Below are positions 21,639 to 33,218 of a stretch of DNA of 64,000 nt, piece after piece; within the stretch, counting starts at the first letter, position 1, and each line of letters starts with the position of its first letter. The translations under genes were made by a program, and so were the position numbers. Source of the DNA: Lyophyllum atratum (lineage: Eukaryota; Basidiomycota; Agaricomycetes; Agaricales; Lyophyllaceae); NCBI GenBank assembly GCA_014905825.1, contig JACGCN010000027.1:434001-498000 (forward strand), given 5' to 3'. The notes beneath the pieces are model-generated. The model was given only the letters and a program-made list of their open reading frames with translations, had not been told where the DNA came from and made no database searches.

Positions 21639-24540
21639 AGCGGATTGCATAACAGACGATGCTTTCTAGCAGGATAAGAGGTGCTGGGCCAATATCACCC
21701 TGTCGAAGAAAGCTGTCGACGTGCCAAAGTTGGACCTGGGCAGATGAGCTGAAGGGGGATAAGCTTAGTTGAGACGGGACTAGGCTATCACGTTGCTCAT
21801 CTTCAGCTGCAATCTCAGTGGTTTTGCGACGCCGTTTCTGCCCAGAAGACTGGCCAGCAGACGGACCTGAACCAAATGTCTCGTCGCCAGCATCATTCAG
21901 AGTACCGGCTTCCACGTAATTGTTGTCTTCAGGATCAATATCCATTGCCTGAAAGAAGTCCGCCGTTAGTTCAGTGATGTTGTGAGTCGACGGTCATCTC
22001 TACTCACCTGTGCACACGCTGTTTGCTTTCGCATGCGCTGTGGCCGAGTTAGAGGTTGGGTTTGTGGCTGCATCACTAGGTGCTTCTGTCTTGCTGCAGC
22101 TGCAGCTACACGCTTCTTCACATTTGCTGCTGTGATCTCACTAGTGCCAATGTCAGGCTGCGAGTCTGTAAAGTAGTCTTCCCATATTTGAGGCACCTAG
22201 GACAAGTATGAAGGGAGACACTACATTCAAACGAGAACAATACTGACTGCCAAAGGGGCAACAACAGTTACAAAAACAAGCCATTGGTCCGCAGTGAGCG
22301 ACCCACCAGCTGGTTCACCAATTAAACTAGGTAAGCGACCGAGTTTGGCAGGCATGTTGAGCTACAGGGACCCGACGTTGAGCACACAGTTGAATAAAGA
22401 GTGCGCCAAACTTACCTCGGCTAGAATGGCATGCAGTCGCCGCAGCTCCTTGGTCTTCCGAAGAATGTTGTTCTGTACCCAGATGTGGTAGAAGTGCGCC
22501 TTGACTACACCTAAAAATTCATCGTCAAATTAGTCAGATATCAATAAGAAAGCCTGACAAGCGGCATACCAAGCAAGAGATTGTGCATTGGGTCAATCAC
22601 GATCATTCGGCAGATGTCGAAATAGGGAAGACGATAAAGCTCAGACCAGCGAGTGGCGTGGGCTTTCACAAACTCAGCACGAGCAGTCTTGGTTTTGCAC
22701 TTCAGATAATCCTCTTGTAGCCGTCGATGTTCCGAGTCGGTCCGGGCTCGAAAACCTGAAAATTGCACATCAGAGTGCAGTTATGTGAAATGACGCAATT
22801 AAGGCTTACCATTTTCGGTGAACGAAGCATCCATAGCCTTCAATTCTGTTACCCAGCACTTGGTGCAGAAGTAGGTGTGAGCATGGGAGCCGAATTCACC
22901 GAGCTTGTGTGCAGCAGGTTTGTCGCATACAACGGCTAATAGCGCAACACGGACTCGCCGGCCATTGGGATACTTGGGGGTGATGATGACGACACTGTCC
23001 CGCCATAGCCGGAGTAGCTCGTTGATGAGGATGCGCATGAAGTAATGGACTTGCTCGACGTCGGCCTCCTTGGGTCCTGGCATGATGCCGGCGAGCAGCA
23101 GGTTGGCAGTCCGATACCTACTTTTGCATCAGACAACAGAGATGACAAGAATTGCAGCATGACATACCGTAAGTGGGGCAGAAGATTAACGATGCTATAG
23201 GACATAGGGCAGGAGGTATGGGATGGTGCAATCTGACTTCGAAGGTACAAAAACCTGGAGGAGTGGTAAAGTTAGACATGCATGAGAAGAATATAAGCAA
23301 CACATACCAATCAACACTGAGAGAAACTCCAATGCGCAGTTCACCGTCTTGAAGCTGCTCGTCACTCGGTGAAAAGAAGAGGCCTCCATCTGCAGATGGG
23401 AGCTCTTGGCAGACTTTCCCGTCGAAAATATTCGTGTATTTGCCTGGAGTAGATTGTTTGAGCTTCTCCCGGAATCGTTCGATCTCGTCTTCGATGCCGG
23501 GGTTGGCGAGTAACATGGCAAGTTGTTCCTCAAGCGATTTGTATGGAAATTGAACCAATGGCTTTGGATTTTCGCGAGTGGTATGACCACGGCGTTGCTG
23601 CGCGGCCGTGGGGGTAGTCGGAAACAGACGAGCACTACAAGATGTGCAGGATGCGTCGGATTTCGTATCAGGAGGAAAGACCTCCATGCAGTTGGGACAA
23701 ACTGGAGCGATTGGAAACGTAGGCGCTGCGTTCAAAGCGGTCATTACAGAATGGAGAGTGGTGTACATGGGGGGTTCGATAGGAGCACCAGCTATGCGGA
23801 GAATGACGCCGAGGCATACGAGCACTGCATCGCAAGCTCGGAACAGGAGATGGCACTGGGTGTGTAACCAAAAGACAAGCAGATAAATAAAATAAACGGC
23901 GTGATTCGGATGGATATCAGCAGGTGTCGGAAGTTTCGTGGCTGCAGGTGGCGCGGGTGTGTATTGGAACGGGTCTGGGAGATGCTGACTCCCCTCGACG
24001 GCGGGCAGTGTGGGCGAAGGTCCATCAGGCAGAGTGACGTCTGCATTGGGGAGATCTGGGCCCTGCGCATCGTTCTGAGAGTCCTCAGGGTCAGGGAGCT
24101 CTTCGTCGTCGACATCTGAATCGTCGCGAGAGATCTGCTCAAAATCTTCCCCAGATGCAAGAATGGCGATGAGATGCTCCATTCCACGCCTCTCTGCCTC
24201 AAGAATGGCCTGCTTTCGTGCTGGGGGTAATGACTCTCCTAACGAGGGTGCTGTGGCAGCATCGTGTGGTACTGGTTCTACCTCGCTCTGAGACGTATCC
24301 GTGAACGAAAGGGCTCCATCCAATCCAATTGGAGCGCCATCCAGCAGCAGCGGGTCAAAGGAACAGTGCGGAGGGGCTGGAGGAATCGCGCGCTGTGGCG
24401 AAGGTGACAACCTTCCATGCACAGGGCTGGACTGCCGGTCGATTAGCCCTAGCACGCCGCATATCTCTCTCTCGGTGCTGCTGGAGTTCGCGCTGGGTGA
24501 CCAACCTGCCGCCACACTTCGAGCAGCTGCAGGCGACCAT
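21595..24540 (-). pseudogene. CACTA-like Tnp2 transposase (Transposase_21 type), C-terminally truncated
   Basis: From the ATG at 24540 a CSCSKCGG motif starts the protein, then the frame must shift near 24415 (or use an intron I could not place) into a long acidic region. A membrane-like stretch follows, then VCPNCMEVFPP...CTSCSARLF and KSLEEQLAMLLANPGIEDEIE. Exons then run ...-23308, 23254-23168, 23117-22810, 22755-22570, 22510-22416, 22361-22248, 22196-22008 and 21948-21595 with consistent phases. Motifs include RSQIAPSHTSCPMSYSIVN, MPGPKEADVEQ, KPAAHKLGEFGSHAHTYFCTKCW, TRWSELYRLPYF and MIVIDPMHNLLLG, all typical of basidiomycete Tnp2. The last 60 residues do not resemble the family and read into a flanking exon, so the C-terminal part is missing. 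No CACTA termini were found. Confidence 0.75.
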
Positions 24541-25426
24541 GCGTGAGGTAGATGATGATGTCAGAGGAGGGGTTAATCTATCAATTTAATTAATGCATAA
24601 AAGCGCCCTCACCATGATAACCAGGCATTCTCCTCAAGAGCGGCAAAAAAGGAGTTGGTTGGATGTTGCGAACAGGACGTGCGAAGTTTTCTTTCTGATG
24701 GGTGTGGCAAGCATAACGGGGGGATATTTAGGATATGTAGATGTACTATTGATATATATCTCAGAGTGACGTCAACACTAAATTTGGATGTTGTACAGTG
24801 GAGGCGGCGGGCGCAGCTAGCAGCTACTCGTATCTGCCCTGGCTCAGACAACTCGACACCCAAGGAGGGGCGTAGGGATTTTGTGGAGAGCACTTTTAGA
24901 GCCTGACCCATGTTCACCTTGAGAAGAAATTAATATGCAAGTTCTGATAGGGAAGATGAGGGCACAGTTCAACGTACATTTGAGTTCAGACAAGAAGCAT
25001 CCCCAGCCAGCTATATCTCGGCCTCGCCCCTGCAACCTACTCGACGTCTCGTACCTGGTTTAGTTCAAAAGACGCTGCATGTGTTGCACAGGACGTGGTT
25101 CGCGAGGGCCAGCGGATGCATGGGCTGGGTTTTCCGGGAATCTGTGTTGGTCTTGCGACCGCGTTTAGCACGTAAAAATATGTTGTCCAGCCTCGTCACT
25201 AAAATATATCAGAGTCTGCAACCATGGTGGACGAAGGAGTATCTGCTTCTGCGTTCCCGGTCCTACTCAGAAGTTGCCATTGTCGTCCTGCTAAGGCCGG
25301 GTAGTAATTAATGAGGACGCGTTGGACCACAGGTCGGTGCACATTCCTGTGGTCACCCCTATGGTTGAGTGGTTCGGTGCAACACTTCACACACTCAGAG
25401 GGGTTGGGAAGGGGGTGGGAGGGAAG
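24541..25426. other. No gene recognised
   Basis: Only short, unconvincing open frames are present. AT-rich around 24560-24780. The sequence lies between the Tnp2 gene and the non-autonomous hAT element. Confidence 0.4.
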
Positions 25427-26638
25427 TAGGCTTTCGAAGTCCGGTTGGGTCCGGTTTTCGGCCCATTTTGGCCGCAACCGCAACCGCAACCGGTTGGCAA
25501 ACTTACAGGGAACGACAACCGACAACCGAACCGTGTAGAACCGGTCGCTATCGGTCGCGCCCACTCACAGGACCGGTCTGGACCGGTTCCGACTGGACTG
25601 GGTCGCAACCGGTCGTAGTCAGTTGCGACCGGTTCTGACCGATGAGAAGGCCACGGAATTACTCAACTTACTCATACATACACTTGAAAAACAAAATTTT
25701 ATTGACTATAATACATACATGAGTAACTACATAGTGTACAAATGTCTGAATAGAACTTGAATGAATTGAAAATTACGAGCACCGCAAAGAGCGGCGGTGA
25801 GGAGGATGGGGCGTGGTTGGGTGAGATGGGCGTGGTTGGGTAAGATGGGCGTGGTTCGGCGACATGGCGGCATTCGAGCGGCATGGGCGTAGTTGGGCGA
25901 CACGCTGTCGGTCGGGGGAGTCCGAGGGACGTGGCGGTTGGGGGGACATGGCGAGGACGAGGTCGAGGGCGGGTCGTGGTGGCGTGAACGAGGCGGTGAC
26001 GTGGCAGCAGGGGGGCTGGCTGGCGAGGGCGGGTCGTGGTGGCTTGAGCGAGGTGATGATGTGGCAGCGGTCGTTTTGGTTGTGGCTGCGCTGAGCTTCG
26101 TCGGGTGACGTGGCGGGCGAACGAGAGTCTTGAGGGAATGCGGGGGAGGGCTGCGGCTCCTGGGTGGCGTCTCCAGGTCGTCAGGGGCCTAGGACAAGAG
26201 GTAGTGGTGCAAACACGCACCTACTGGCTCTCCCCCATCGTGGGTCTGCCCTGCTCGTTTCCCCAGCCATCCCATCGATGTTCATCCGTCTCGAGAGGCC
26301 GTGCAAGGTGTTACTGGGTGCGCAGTTGGTGCCCGTGTGGTGTGGACTGCGTCAGCGAACACGATGGCGGTGGTGGTGCTGGTAGTTGTAGTGGAAACGA
26401 GTCAACAACAAGTGTTGACAATGGCCTTGTTTGCTTACATGTACCATGTGACTTTTGGTCGCTTCCGACTGGTTGGGACTGGTCCTGACGGGTTGTGGCA
26501 GGCCGGCATTTCCGAGGAACCGCAACCGCCGGCTTTGGGAATCAGCCGCAACCGCAACCGCAAGTCCGGTTGTTTGCGGTTGCAGTCCGGTCTTTTTCCG
26601 GTCTTTTCCGGTTGGTGCAACCGGACCTCGAAAGCCTA
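25427..26638. mobile_element. Non-autonomous hAT-like element, copy 1 (1212 bp)
   Basis: The left end is TAGGCTTTCGAAGTCCGGTTG and the right end is the reverse complement of TAGGCTTTCGAGGTCCGGTTG, differing by one base. The element is flanked by a perfect 8-bp direct duplication GAGGGAAG (25419-25426 and 26639-26646), the size typical of the hAT superfamily. Both subterminal regions (about 200 bp each) are packed with CCGGTT / AACCGG motifs. The interior shows no transposase motif. A second copy lies at 40708-41943. Bases 26647-27099 to the right hold no gene I can support. Confidence 0.9.
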
Positions 26639-27099
26639 GAGGGAAGTGAGGTATCCTTGGGAAAGCCCAGAGGTACGGGAGGTGGATGGTTGGTGGAAGA
26701 GGTGACGGATGAGGTGGCAGGTGATCATGGCTGTGTGGGCAGTTCCGATTGGCGACATTTGTGGTGGGCGGTTAAGTGGCCAATGAGAGCGTGGGAGAAA
26801 CTCCTGTTCTTAGTACGCACCCACACACCCCTAGGGCGTCGTGAATTTGCAAATTTGGAACTGGTCGGAACACAATGATAGTCAGATAGAGATTAAAGAT
26901 ATCTACGTGAATTTAAGGGCAGGGATGCGGGTGTCTAAACTATTGTACTCACGAACCTGTACTGCAGATCCTGTATGTTTCACGGATCTCGCGTTCAATG
27001 CTGTTGTTGGCCGAGATGGAGTGGCGGGTGCGAGATCTTCTGACGCTGCCCAGGTTTCAGCCTACGTAGAAGTTAGACCTGGAGACTTCAGCTTATTAA

Positions 27100-27754
27100 G
27101 TAAATGAACTTACCGCGATCGCCGCCGCCCAAGAAAACATTGCGGCCGGCAGGCCACACTACACAATGATCAGAACATTAGTAAAAGGCTGTAAATGCGA
27201 GGGACCACATACCTGAGTAAGATTCTCATGCCACATCGCCAGTTGCAAGAACAGTGACAGGAACCCGGCTCGAGGTTGGCAAAACTCGAGTTTGCTGCGG
27301 GTCCAGTGCACCCAACTCGGTGCTGCGAGATCATCGGGAGTACCTGTGAACATGGCGAGGAGAGCCCTTGGGCTCAGTCCGTTGTCCTGAGCCGTGGCGA
27401 ACATGTCCGAGGTGCAGGCAGAGATGTGGAGCATGTAGGTAGGCGACTCGGTGAACGGAGAATCAGGATCGACAACTGGCTGCGTGATATTGGGTTTGAG
27501 TGCAGCAATGACGAGTTAGCACTACGCACCTCAACTATTGACCTCTCCACAGTGCAGAGCACCTGGTCTCTTCGAACATCGCTCAATGTTAAGTACCCTT
27601 GTAAAAAGACGTCCATCCGCCAGGCATTGAGCTCATTCGCCTGCAGCCACCTGTCAATCGGTCCCGGGAGGTTGAGTCTCTCGCGCTGATAGGTGTCGGT
27701 CGTATTTGTTGAGGGAGTTGAGTGGGAGCTAAACTTGCGACGAGTGGCAGGCAT
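27100..27754 (-). CDS. Unknown multi-exon gene or fragment
   Basis: From the ATG at 27754: MPATRRKFSSHSTPSTN, then RERLNLPGPIDRWLQANELNAWRMDVF, ending at a probable donor near 27600. After one or more introns an exon reads LLAMFTGTPDDLAAPSWVHWTRSKLEFCQPRAGFLSLFLQLAMWHENL (about 27355-27215). An intron follows, then CGLPAAMFSWAAAIA (about 27160-27110). The second part is hydrophobic and could include a membrane helix. I do not recognise the family. It lies between the Tnp2/hAT block and the plus-strand orphan exons. Confidence 0.35.
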
Positions 27755-28018
27755 GATGTTAGCAAAGGCTCAACAAGCAAACTTCAGACTGAACTCACCC
27801 ACAGCAGGGACTACATAGTGCTAGAAGGTCAACTTAGGATGGCCAGTATTGAATGTGCCAGGAGACCATAGCATAGTCAAAGTAGCCAGAGGATAGCTCG
27901 ATGGAGTGGCTCGATGTTGTGCGATGTCACTGAGCCAGGACCGGACACACATGCTTTGTCAGGAATCCCATATCACGGGTATTGACTTTTCAAGATAGTA
28001 CATACCTACGGCTTTACC

Positions 28019-29465
28019 AAGTTGATCTTGTGGAATCGGCATCGAGAGGTAGGATTTTGCTATGACTATCTTGTCTATTTAGAATAACCAGGATGTCCAC
28101 CCTCATGACTATGTAGTGGAAAACACAGTGACTGCTGATATTCCTGGACCAATTTCAAAGCCTTCCGATGTGTCATCGACTTCAAACATGGGTTCAGCCA
28201 CTTCGACTCCATCGACTCCAAAGCATAACTCCACGGCTGGAATTGCTGAACCGATCTCAGATCCTTTTGCCTCTCAGGCCGACGTGGACACTACCACAGC
28301 TACTTCAGGATCTCTATCGGGTGGTGCAGATCAATGGTCTGTTTTCGACCACGATTTCACATTGGATTTATATCAGATAGGGGATCCGGAGGTGACATCG
28401 ACAACCAGTATACCCGTGCCATCAGAAACACTCGGCAATCCGTCGCCCATCACACCCACCACAACGCACAGCACACATGCACAACCTGCCATTCCTTTCT
28501 CCACGGTCGATGGCTTCTCATTCAGCAATGAATTGTTCTTGGATTCCCTGTCTGATTATGAGACCATCACTGAGCAGCTGAACAGAGCCCACCCAGCCCA
28601 CTCAATGACCACTCTTCAACCTCCGGTCCCCCTTCCCCCTCCTATTCTGATCTATCAGAGTTCTACTATGCTACCAGCGCCGATGAACTTTTTTGGGACA
28701 CACCCAGCACCCCTTCCAAATTTGGCATCGACAAGTGAATTCCACAACTTCTTTCTCCCTGATCAGTCACTTCAGCAGGCACCACCATTTTCATTCCATA
28801 TGGACACTCCAATGTCCAACCACCATCAAATGGCCTCAACGCTACTTCATCCCATCTTCGCGGGCTTGTCCATTCCGTCTGCTCCAGCCCCTGCGCTGCT
28901 GGATCCTGCTCCTTCAAGTGTGCAATTGACTGAGCTGGATGCACTTGAACAGGCGGCAGTCGGACCTGTCGATTGCGAAGACACGGGCTTTCCTATCACC
29001 CGACCTGCGTTACCAGTGACCAAGGTTGGAGTGGAGATTGGAAGCAGACGTGGACGTGGGGGCGGATGTGGACATGGAGCTGGACGTGGACGTGGAGGTC
29101 GAGGTGGTGGTCGAGGTGGGAAGAAGAACATAGGGACGGACGGGGTAAGCTCAAGCCCTGCCTCGGCTGGCCCGGATCAGGTTCAGCCGCCCAGTCGTGG
29201 ACCGGATCACCATATCGATGCCGCAAACAATGTTGCCAATGCTACTGTGAATGCCCCAAAGACCACGTCACCTAACCCAGCTGAAGAGGACCCGATCGAC
29301 ACTGTTGGCCTCCCATTGCGTGCGAAGCGGGTTATCAAACCCGCTCAAGATCTGGATGGCATCGCAAGACCACTTCCAGGAGAGGCTGCTGCAGCACGTG
29401 CTGCTGCTGGCTCCTCAAAGCGGAAAGCTGTTGGTTCGGCCGGCGCTTCGTCCAAGAAGAAGTGA
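28019..29465 (+). CDS. Orphan protein with Ser/Thr/Pro-rich body and RG-rich segment (5' end uncertain)
   Basis: A 461-codon exon runs from an acceptor at 28082 to the stop at 29463-29465. A short upstream segment (LILWNRHRE, ending 28048) joins it in phase through a 34-nt intron. The body is low-complexity Ser/Thr/Pro. Around 29045-29125 lies an RG-rich tract (GSRRGRGGGC...GRGRGGRGGGRGGKK), then LRAKRVIKPAQDLDGIARP and a basic Ala/Lys tail (SSKRKAVGSAGASSKKK). RG and lysine-rich tails suggest nucleic-acid binding; this is inference. No in-frame ATG start exists in the long exon before residue 43, so the true N-terminus lies upstream, possibly in the exons at 21207-21638. Confidence 0.5.
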
Positions 29466-29639
29466 GTGATCTCCGTTATTCTGTAGACACGGGGCGGGCT
29501 TTTCTGCAGGGGTAAGACGACTTAGTCGTTCTAAAGTACAGTCTATATACAACATATGTTACCTTGCAGATAAACTGTTATTCAGGTCTTCAGATAACAG
29601 TTACAACGCGTGATATAACATGTTGCAGAGAACTTACGA

Positions 29640-29960
29640 GATTTCAGGGGTATGTAGATGATATATGACCTTCTACAACTGAAGACATAGTATGGTAAAA
29701 CTTCGCTACAGGTCAGAGGGAATGTGTAGATGATATATTATCTGCTACAACTGAAGGCATAGCACGTAAAAACTTTGCTATAGGTGATATATCACCGGAG
29801 GCAAGGGTTAGATGATGTATCACCTGCTACAACTGGAGATATAGCGCACCAGAACTTTGCTACAGGTGATATATCACCCATAGAGCACCCTGGAAGTTGC
29901 TACAGAGGTGATATATCACAAATATCACCAAACAGAGGTGATATATCACGGACAATAGAG
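29640..29960. repeat. Array of about 80-bp units containing the palindrome GTGATATATCAC
   Basis: At least four diverged tandem units share GATGATATAT..., CTGCTACAACTG and AACTTTGCTA..GGTGATATATCACC. The 12-bp perfect palindrome GTGATATATCAC appears near 29785, 29862, 29908 and 29936, with decayed versions at about 29650, 29735 and 29815. Confidence 0.8.
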
Positions 29961-31206
29961 GCTATACAGGGATATGTGAGATAGGCTAGCAACAAGAAAG
30001 TAATATAACACTACTTACAATGGTATGTTGGTATCATTGAGTTCAAACACGCTGGAGGCAAACATTCATGGGGAGCCGGGGAGTGGAGAAGGGCCCAAAG
30101 AGAGGTCGGTGGGAAATTCAACAAGTGTTCAGGGAGAAATGCGGAGGAGGGAAATGTTCATGGGGGACCTGGAGAACAGAGAAAGGAGTAGGTGGCAGAG
30201 AATCAGCGGGGTGGTGGGGTACATAGAAGGGCGTAGAGTCACGAGTGATGAGCTGCGAGAGCGGGGTGGGGTGCGCATCCACATAGAAGTGGCATCCATA
30301 GATGGAGATCCTGCCTTGTCTCACGGCCCTGTCCAAGCGCGCAGTGTAATGGAAATACAGCCTAATTGGGAAGGACCGGTTTTGGAAATCCTGCTGGATC
30401 GCACCGACGTGGCCAAGGATCCCAAAATAGCCGAGAGGCGCGGTATATTTCAAATGCAGCCCAATCAGGAATGAGGGAGCGCCAGCATGGAGGCCGACAC
30501 TGTAAAAATATCATGTGAAATCAACAGCAGGTGGCATGGACGGGCAATTGCCGGGAATGAGGACATGCCAAGATGTGCCGAGCCCTACAGCAGCTTTCAA
30601 GGGCGTGATATATCACGAAGGGCATGATATATCACCTTCCTTAATAGACATTGTAGACATTGATGCATCACCAAAAGTTTACGACTGTGGTCATCTGATA
30701 TATGATACACGCTGCTACGCCTGTATCCAACAGTGAGATGATAGGAACGGGCAACGATTGGGCAGGCCCATCGACCGAACAGCGAAACAAAAAATACGAA
30801 ACGCAATGGACAGGGGGACTTGCCTCATCATCGGATTTGGTGGCAGTGGGAAACGATTTGTTCTGCGGCATGACAGCTGCGACCTCATCGTCTCAGTCGG
30901 CAGAGTCGAACGATGTAGTCGTGGTAACTGGTTTTGCATGCAGTTTAACAGGAGCTGCGGTAGCAGAAGCACCGGCTGGGACGACGTAGCCCGGGTTCTC
31001 AGCAGTAGTGGCGACGTGCGATGCGTGTTTACAGGTTTGGAAGAAGGTATTGGGGTTCGGGTATCCAGTGGGGCAGGTTCAGGAGACGTGATTGGCAGGC
31101 AGGTTCGTTAAACGACACTTGAAGCAACCCTGGTTCGCGACCAGGTAAGCTCACTGCATCTCGGACAAGGACAAAAGGCGGAGCTTGCGGGAGGAGTTCT
31201 TTCCTT
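29961..31206. other. No gene recognised; further GTGATATATCAC palindromes
   Basis: Two more palindromes, CGTGATATATCACG and a one-base variant, sit at about 30603-30640. Open frames at 30025-30474 (plus) and 30118-30453 (minus) overlap each other and show no recognisable domain; neither is convincing. Confidence 0.4.
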
Positions 31207-31503
31207 CCCCCCACGTATTCCAGTTGGACTCCAGTGGATTCCACTGGATTCCACTGGAGTCCAGTGCACTCTCCCCCCAGCCAAATTAGCTGGTAGAAGC
31301 TCAGTTCACTGGATTGGACGGAAACATGCAGTCCAGTGGACTCCAGTGGACTCAAGCCAACTTCACAGTCCAGTCACAGTCCACTGGATTGATAGTGCAG
31401 TGGAAACCACTGGATTCTAACTGGATTCTGGACTCCAGTGGAAGTATGTACTGAGTTCAGTTGGACTCCACTGGACTCCAGTGAACTCCACTGGACTCCA
31501 CTG
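31207..31503. repeat. CCAGTGGA / TCCACTGGA array, left copy
   Basis: Dense short inverted and direct repeats of TCCAGTGGA and TCCACTGGA. The same motif fills 37711-38360 on the other side of the 33.2-37.6 kb KDZ module. Confidence 0.85.
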
Positions 31504-31979
31504 GCTTACAACACACAATAGATTTGAGTACAATGCACAATAGTATCACCTAAAGCCCCCTCAACAGGATTTTGCATTTTGTTCAGGCCACGGGGTGAGA
31601 TTTTTGACGAGGTTCGTGCGCGCGATGTCCGAGCACGTGACATCACGTGCCCGGTATTCGCCGGTTGACTGCGCAAATGAGGATCAACATCCACTTGCTT
31701 CTCCAACCACCACCACCATCACCACACACCCACGCCCTCCTCCCTCCCCTCCCCTCCCTCTCCACCTGCGGCAACGAAGGACGCCCGACGATGCCAGATC
31801 CCGCGACGACGCCCGGTTCATCGCCGACGCCCGCGCCCGCGAGTGCCACGTCACAGGCGCTTGGGAGCCCAACGACGACGTAGGACGAAGGGAAAGGACC
31901 AAAGGGACCCGGTAAGAGCATCCCACACCCCCTCTCTGACACCTCGGAGGGACTGACCGACCCTCCATCCACCAGCACT

Positions 31980-32960
31980 GCCGTCTCGACTCACAGCAGC
32001 CACATCGACACCCACCACCTCCGTCTGACCCCACCACCGCCGTCTCGACCCACCACCGCTGTTTCGAGCCCAACCGCCACGTCCACCACTGCCGTTTCCC
32101 ACCCACCACCGCCGTCTGCCGCCCAGCACCGCCGTCTCGACCCACCACTGCCGTCTCGACCCGCCACCGCCGTTTCGACCCACAGCAGCCACGTCACCAC
32201 CGCCGTTTCGACCCACAGCAGCCACGTCAACACCCGCCGCCCACCACCACCATCTCGCACCCCACCCACGCCGTCTCGCACCCACCACCGCCGTCGTTTC
32301 GACCCACACCACCGCCGTCTGACGCCCACCACCGCCGTTTCGACCCACACCAGCCACGTCACCACCGCCGTCTCGCACCCACCACCGCCGTCTGCTGCCC
32401 ACCACCGCCGTTTCCACCCACCACCGCCGTTTCCACCCACAGCAGCCACGTCACCACCGCCGTTTCCACCCACACCAGCCACGTCGACACCCACCACCGC
32501 CGTCTCGACCCACAGCAGCCGTCTCGACCCACAGCAGCCACGTCAACACCCGCCGCCCACCACCATCATCTCGCACCCCACCCACGCCGTTTCCACCCAC
32601 ACCAGCCACGTCGACACCCACCACCGCCGTCTGACGCCCACCACCGCCGTTTCGACCCACAGCAGCCACGTCGACACCCATCACCGCCGTTGCACGCCCA
32701 GCCGCCACGTCGACACCCACCACCGCCGTTGCACGCCCAGCCGCCACGTCCACCCCCGCCGTTTCGAGCCCACCACCACCATTTCCCACGCACGGCAGCC
32801 ACGTCACCCACCACCGCCGTTACCCACGCCGTCTGACGCCCACCACCGCCGTTGCCCACCCGCAGCGCCCACATCGACACCCACCCCCGCCGTTCCGCAC
32901 CCAGACACCACGCCGCTGTCCTTTCCCACGTACAGCGGCGGCTTCGATGCCCACCCCCTG
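31980..32960. repeat. Minisatellite of about 1 kb with CCACCACCGCCGT units
   Basis: Irregular tandem units of roughly 18-40 bp built from CCCACCACCGCCGTTTCGA and CACAGCAGCCACGTC. It creates long antisense Gly/Val/Trp-rich frames that are not genes. The flanks 31504-31979 and 32961-33218 hold no recognised gene. Confidence 0.85.
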
Positions 32961-33218
32961 CCGTCCTAGCTGATGTATTAGTAGTCATATCTTAGTTCAG
33001 TAGTTAATGCTAGTACTAGTAATTAGTCCGTGAACTCATGTAAGACATAGTGTAAACCTTTGAGTCTCGTTTTTTTGAAGTGGACTGACCGTCCATCGTG
33101 TGAAGTGTTTGTAAGTATTACCATATCTGGGTTGTCAGTTTTCGAGCGACAGATTGCCTCTTGTTCTGCAACTACAACCACTGATTGCATCCTCTGCCCA
33201 CCACTTCAGACTTGTGCT

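Noticed and set aside
21595..24540. Plavaka-type transposase as an alternative name
   Set aside because: MIVIDPMHNLLLG with the GSHAHTYFCTKCW and KSLEEQL segments fits the Tnp2/Transposase_21 group better; confirmation needs a profile search.
25081..25638. Short Arg/Thr/Gly-rich frames around the left end of the 1.2-kb hAT element
   Set aside because: Translate the CCGGTT-rich subterminal repeats; similar frames arise at each hAT end.
30025..30474. 149-residue plus-strand frame and a 111-residue minus-strand frame over the same bases
   Set aside because: Mutually overlapping, no domain, surrounded by repeats; no support beyond being open.
29640..30640. CRISPR array
   Set aside because: Palindromic units are irregular in spacing, spacers are themselves repeated, and the sequence is clearly eukaryotic.
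31684..32988. Long Gly/Val/Trp-rich minus-strand frames
   Set aside because: Produced by the CCACCACCGCCGT minisatellite; repetitive composition and no conserved domain.
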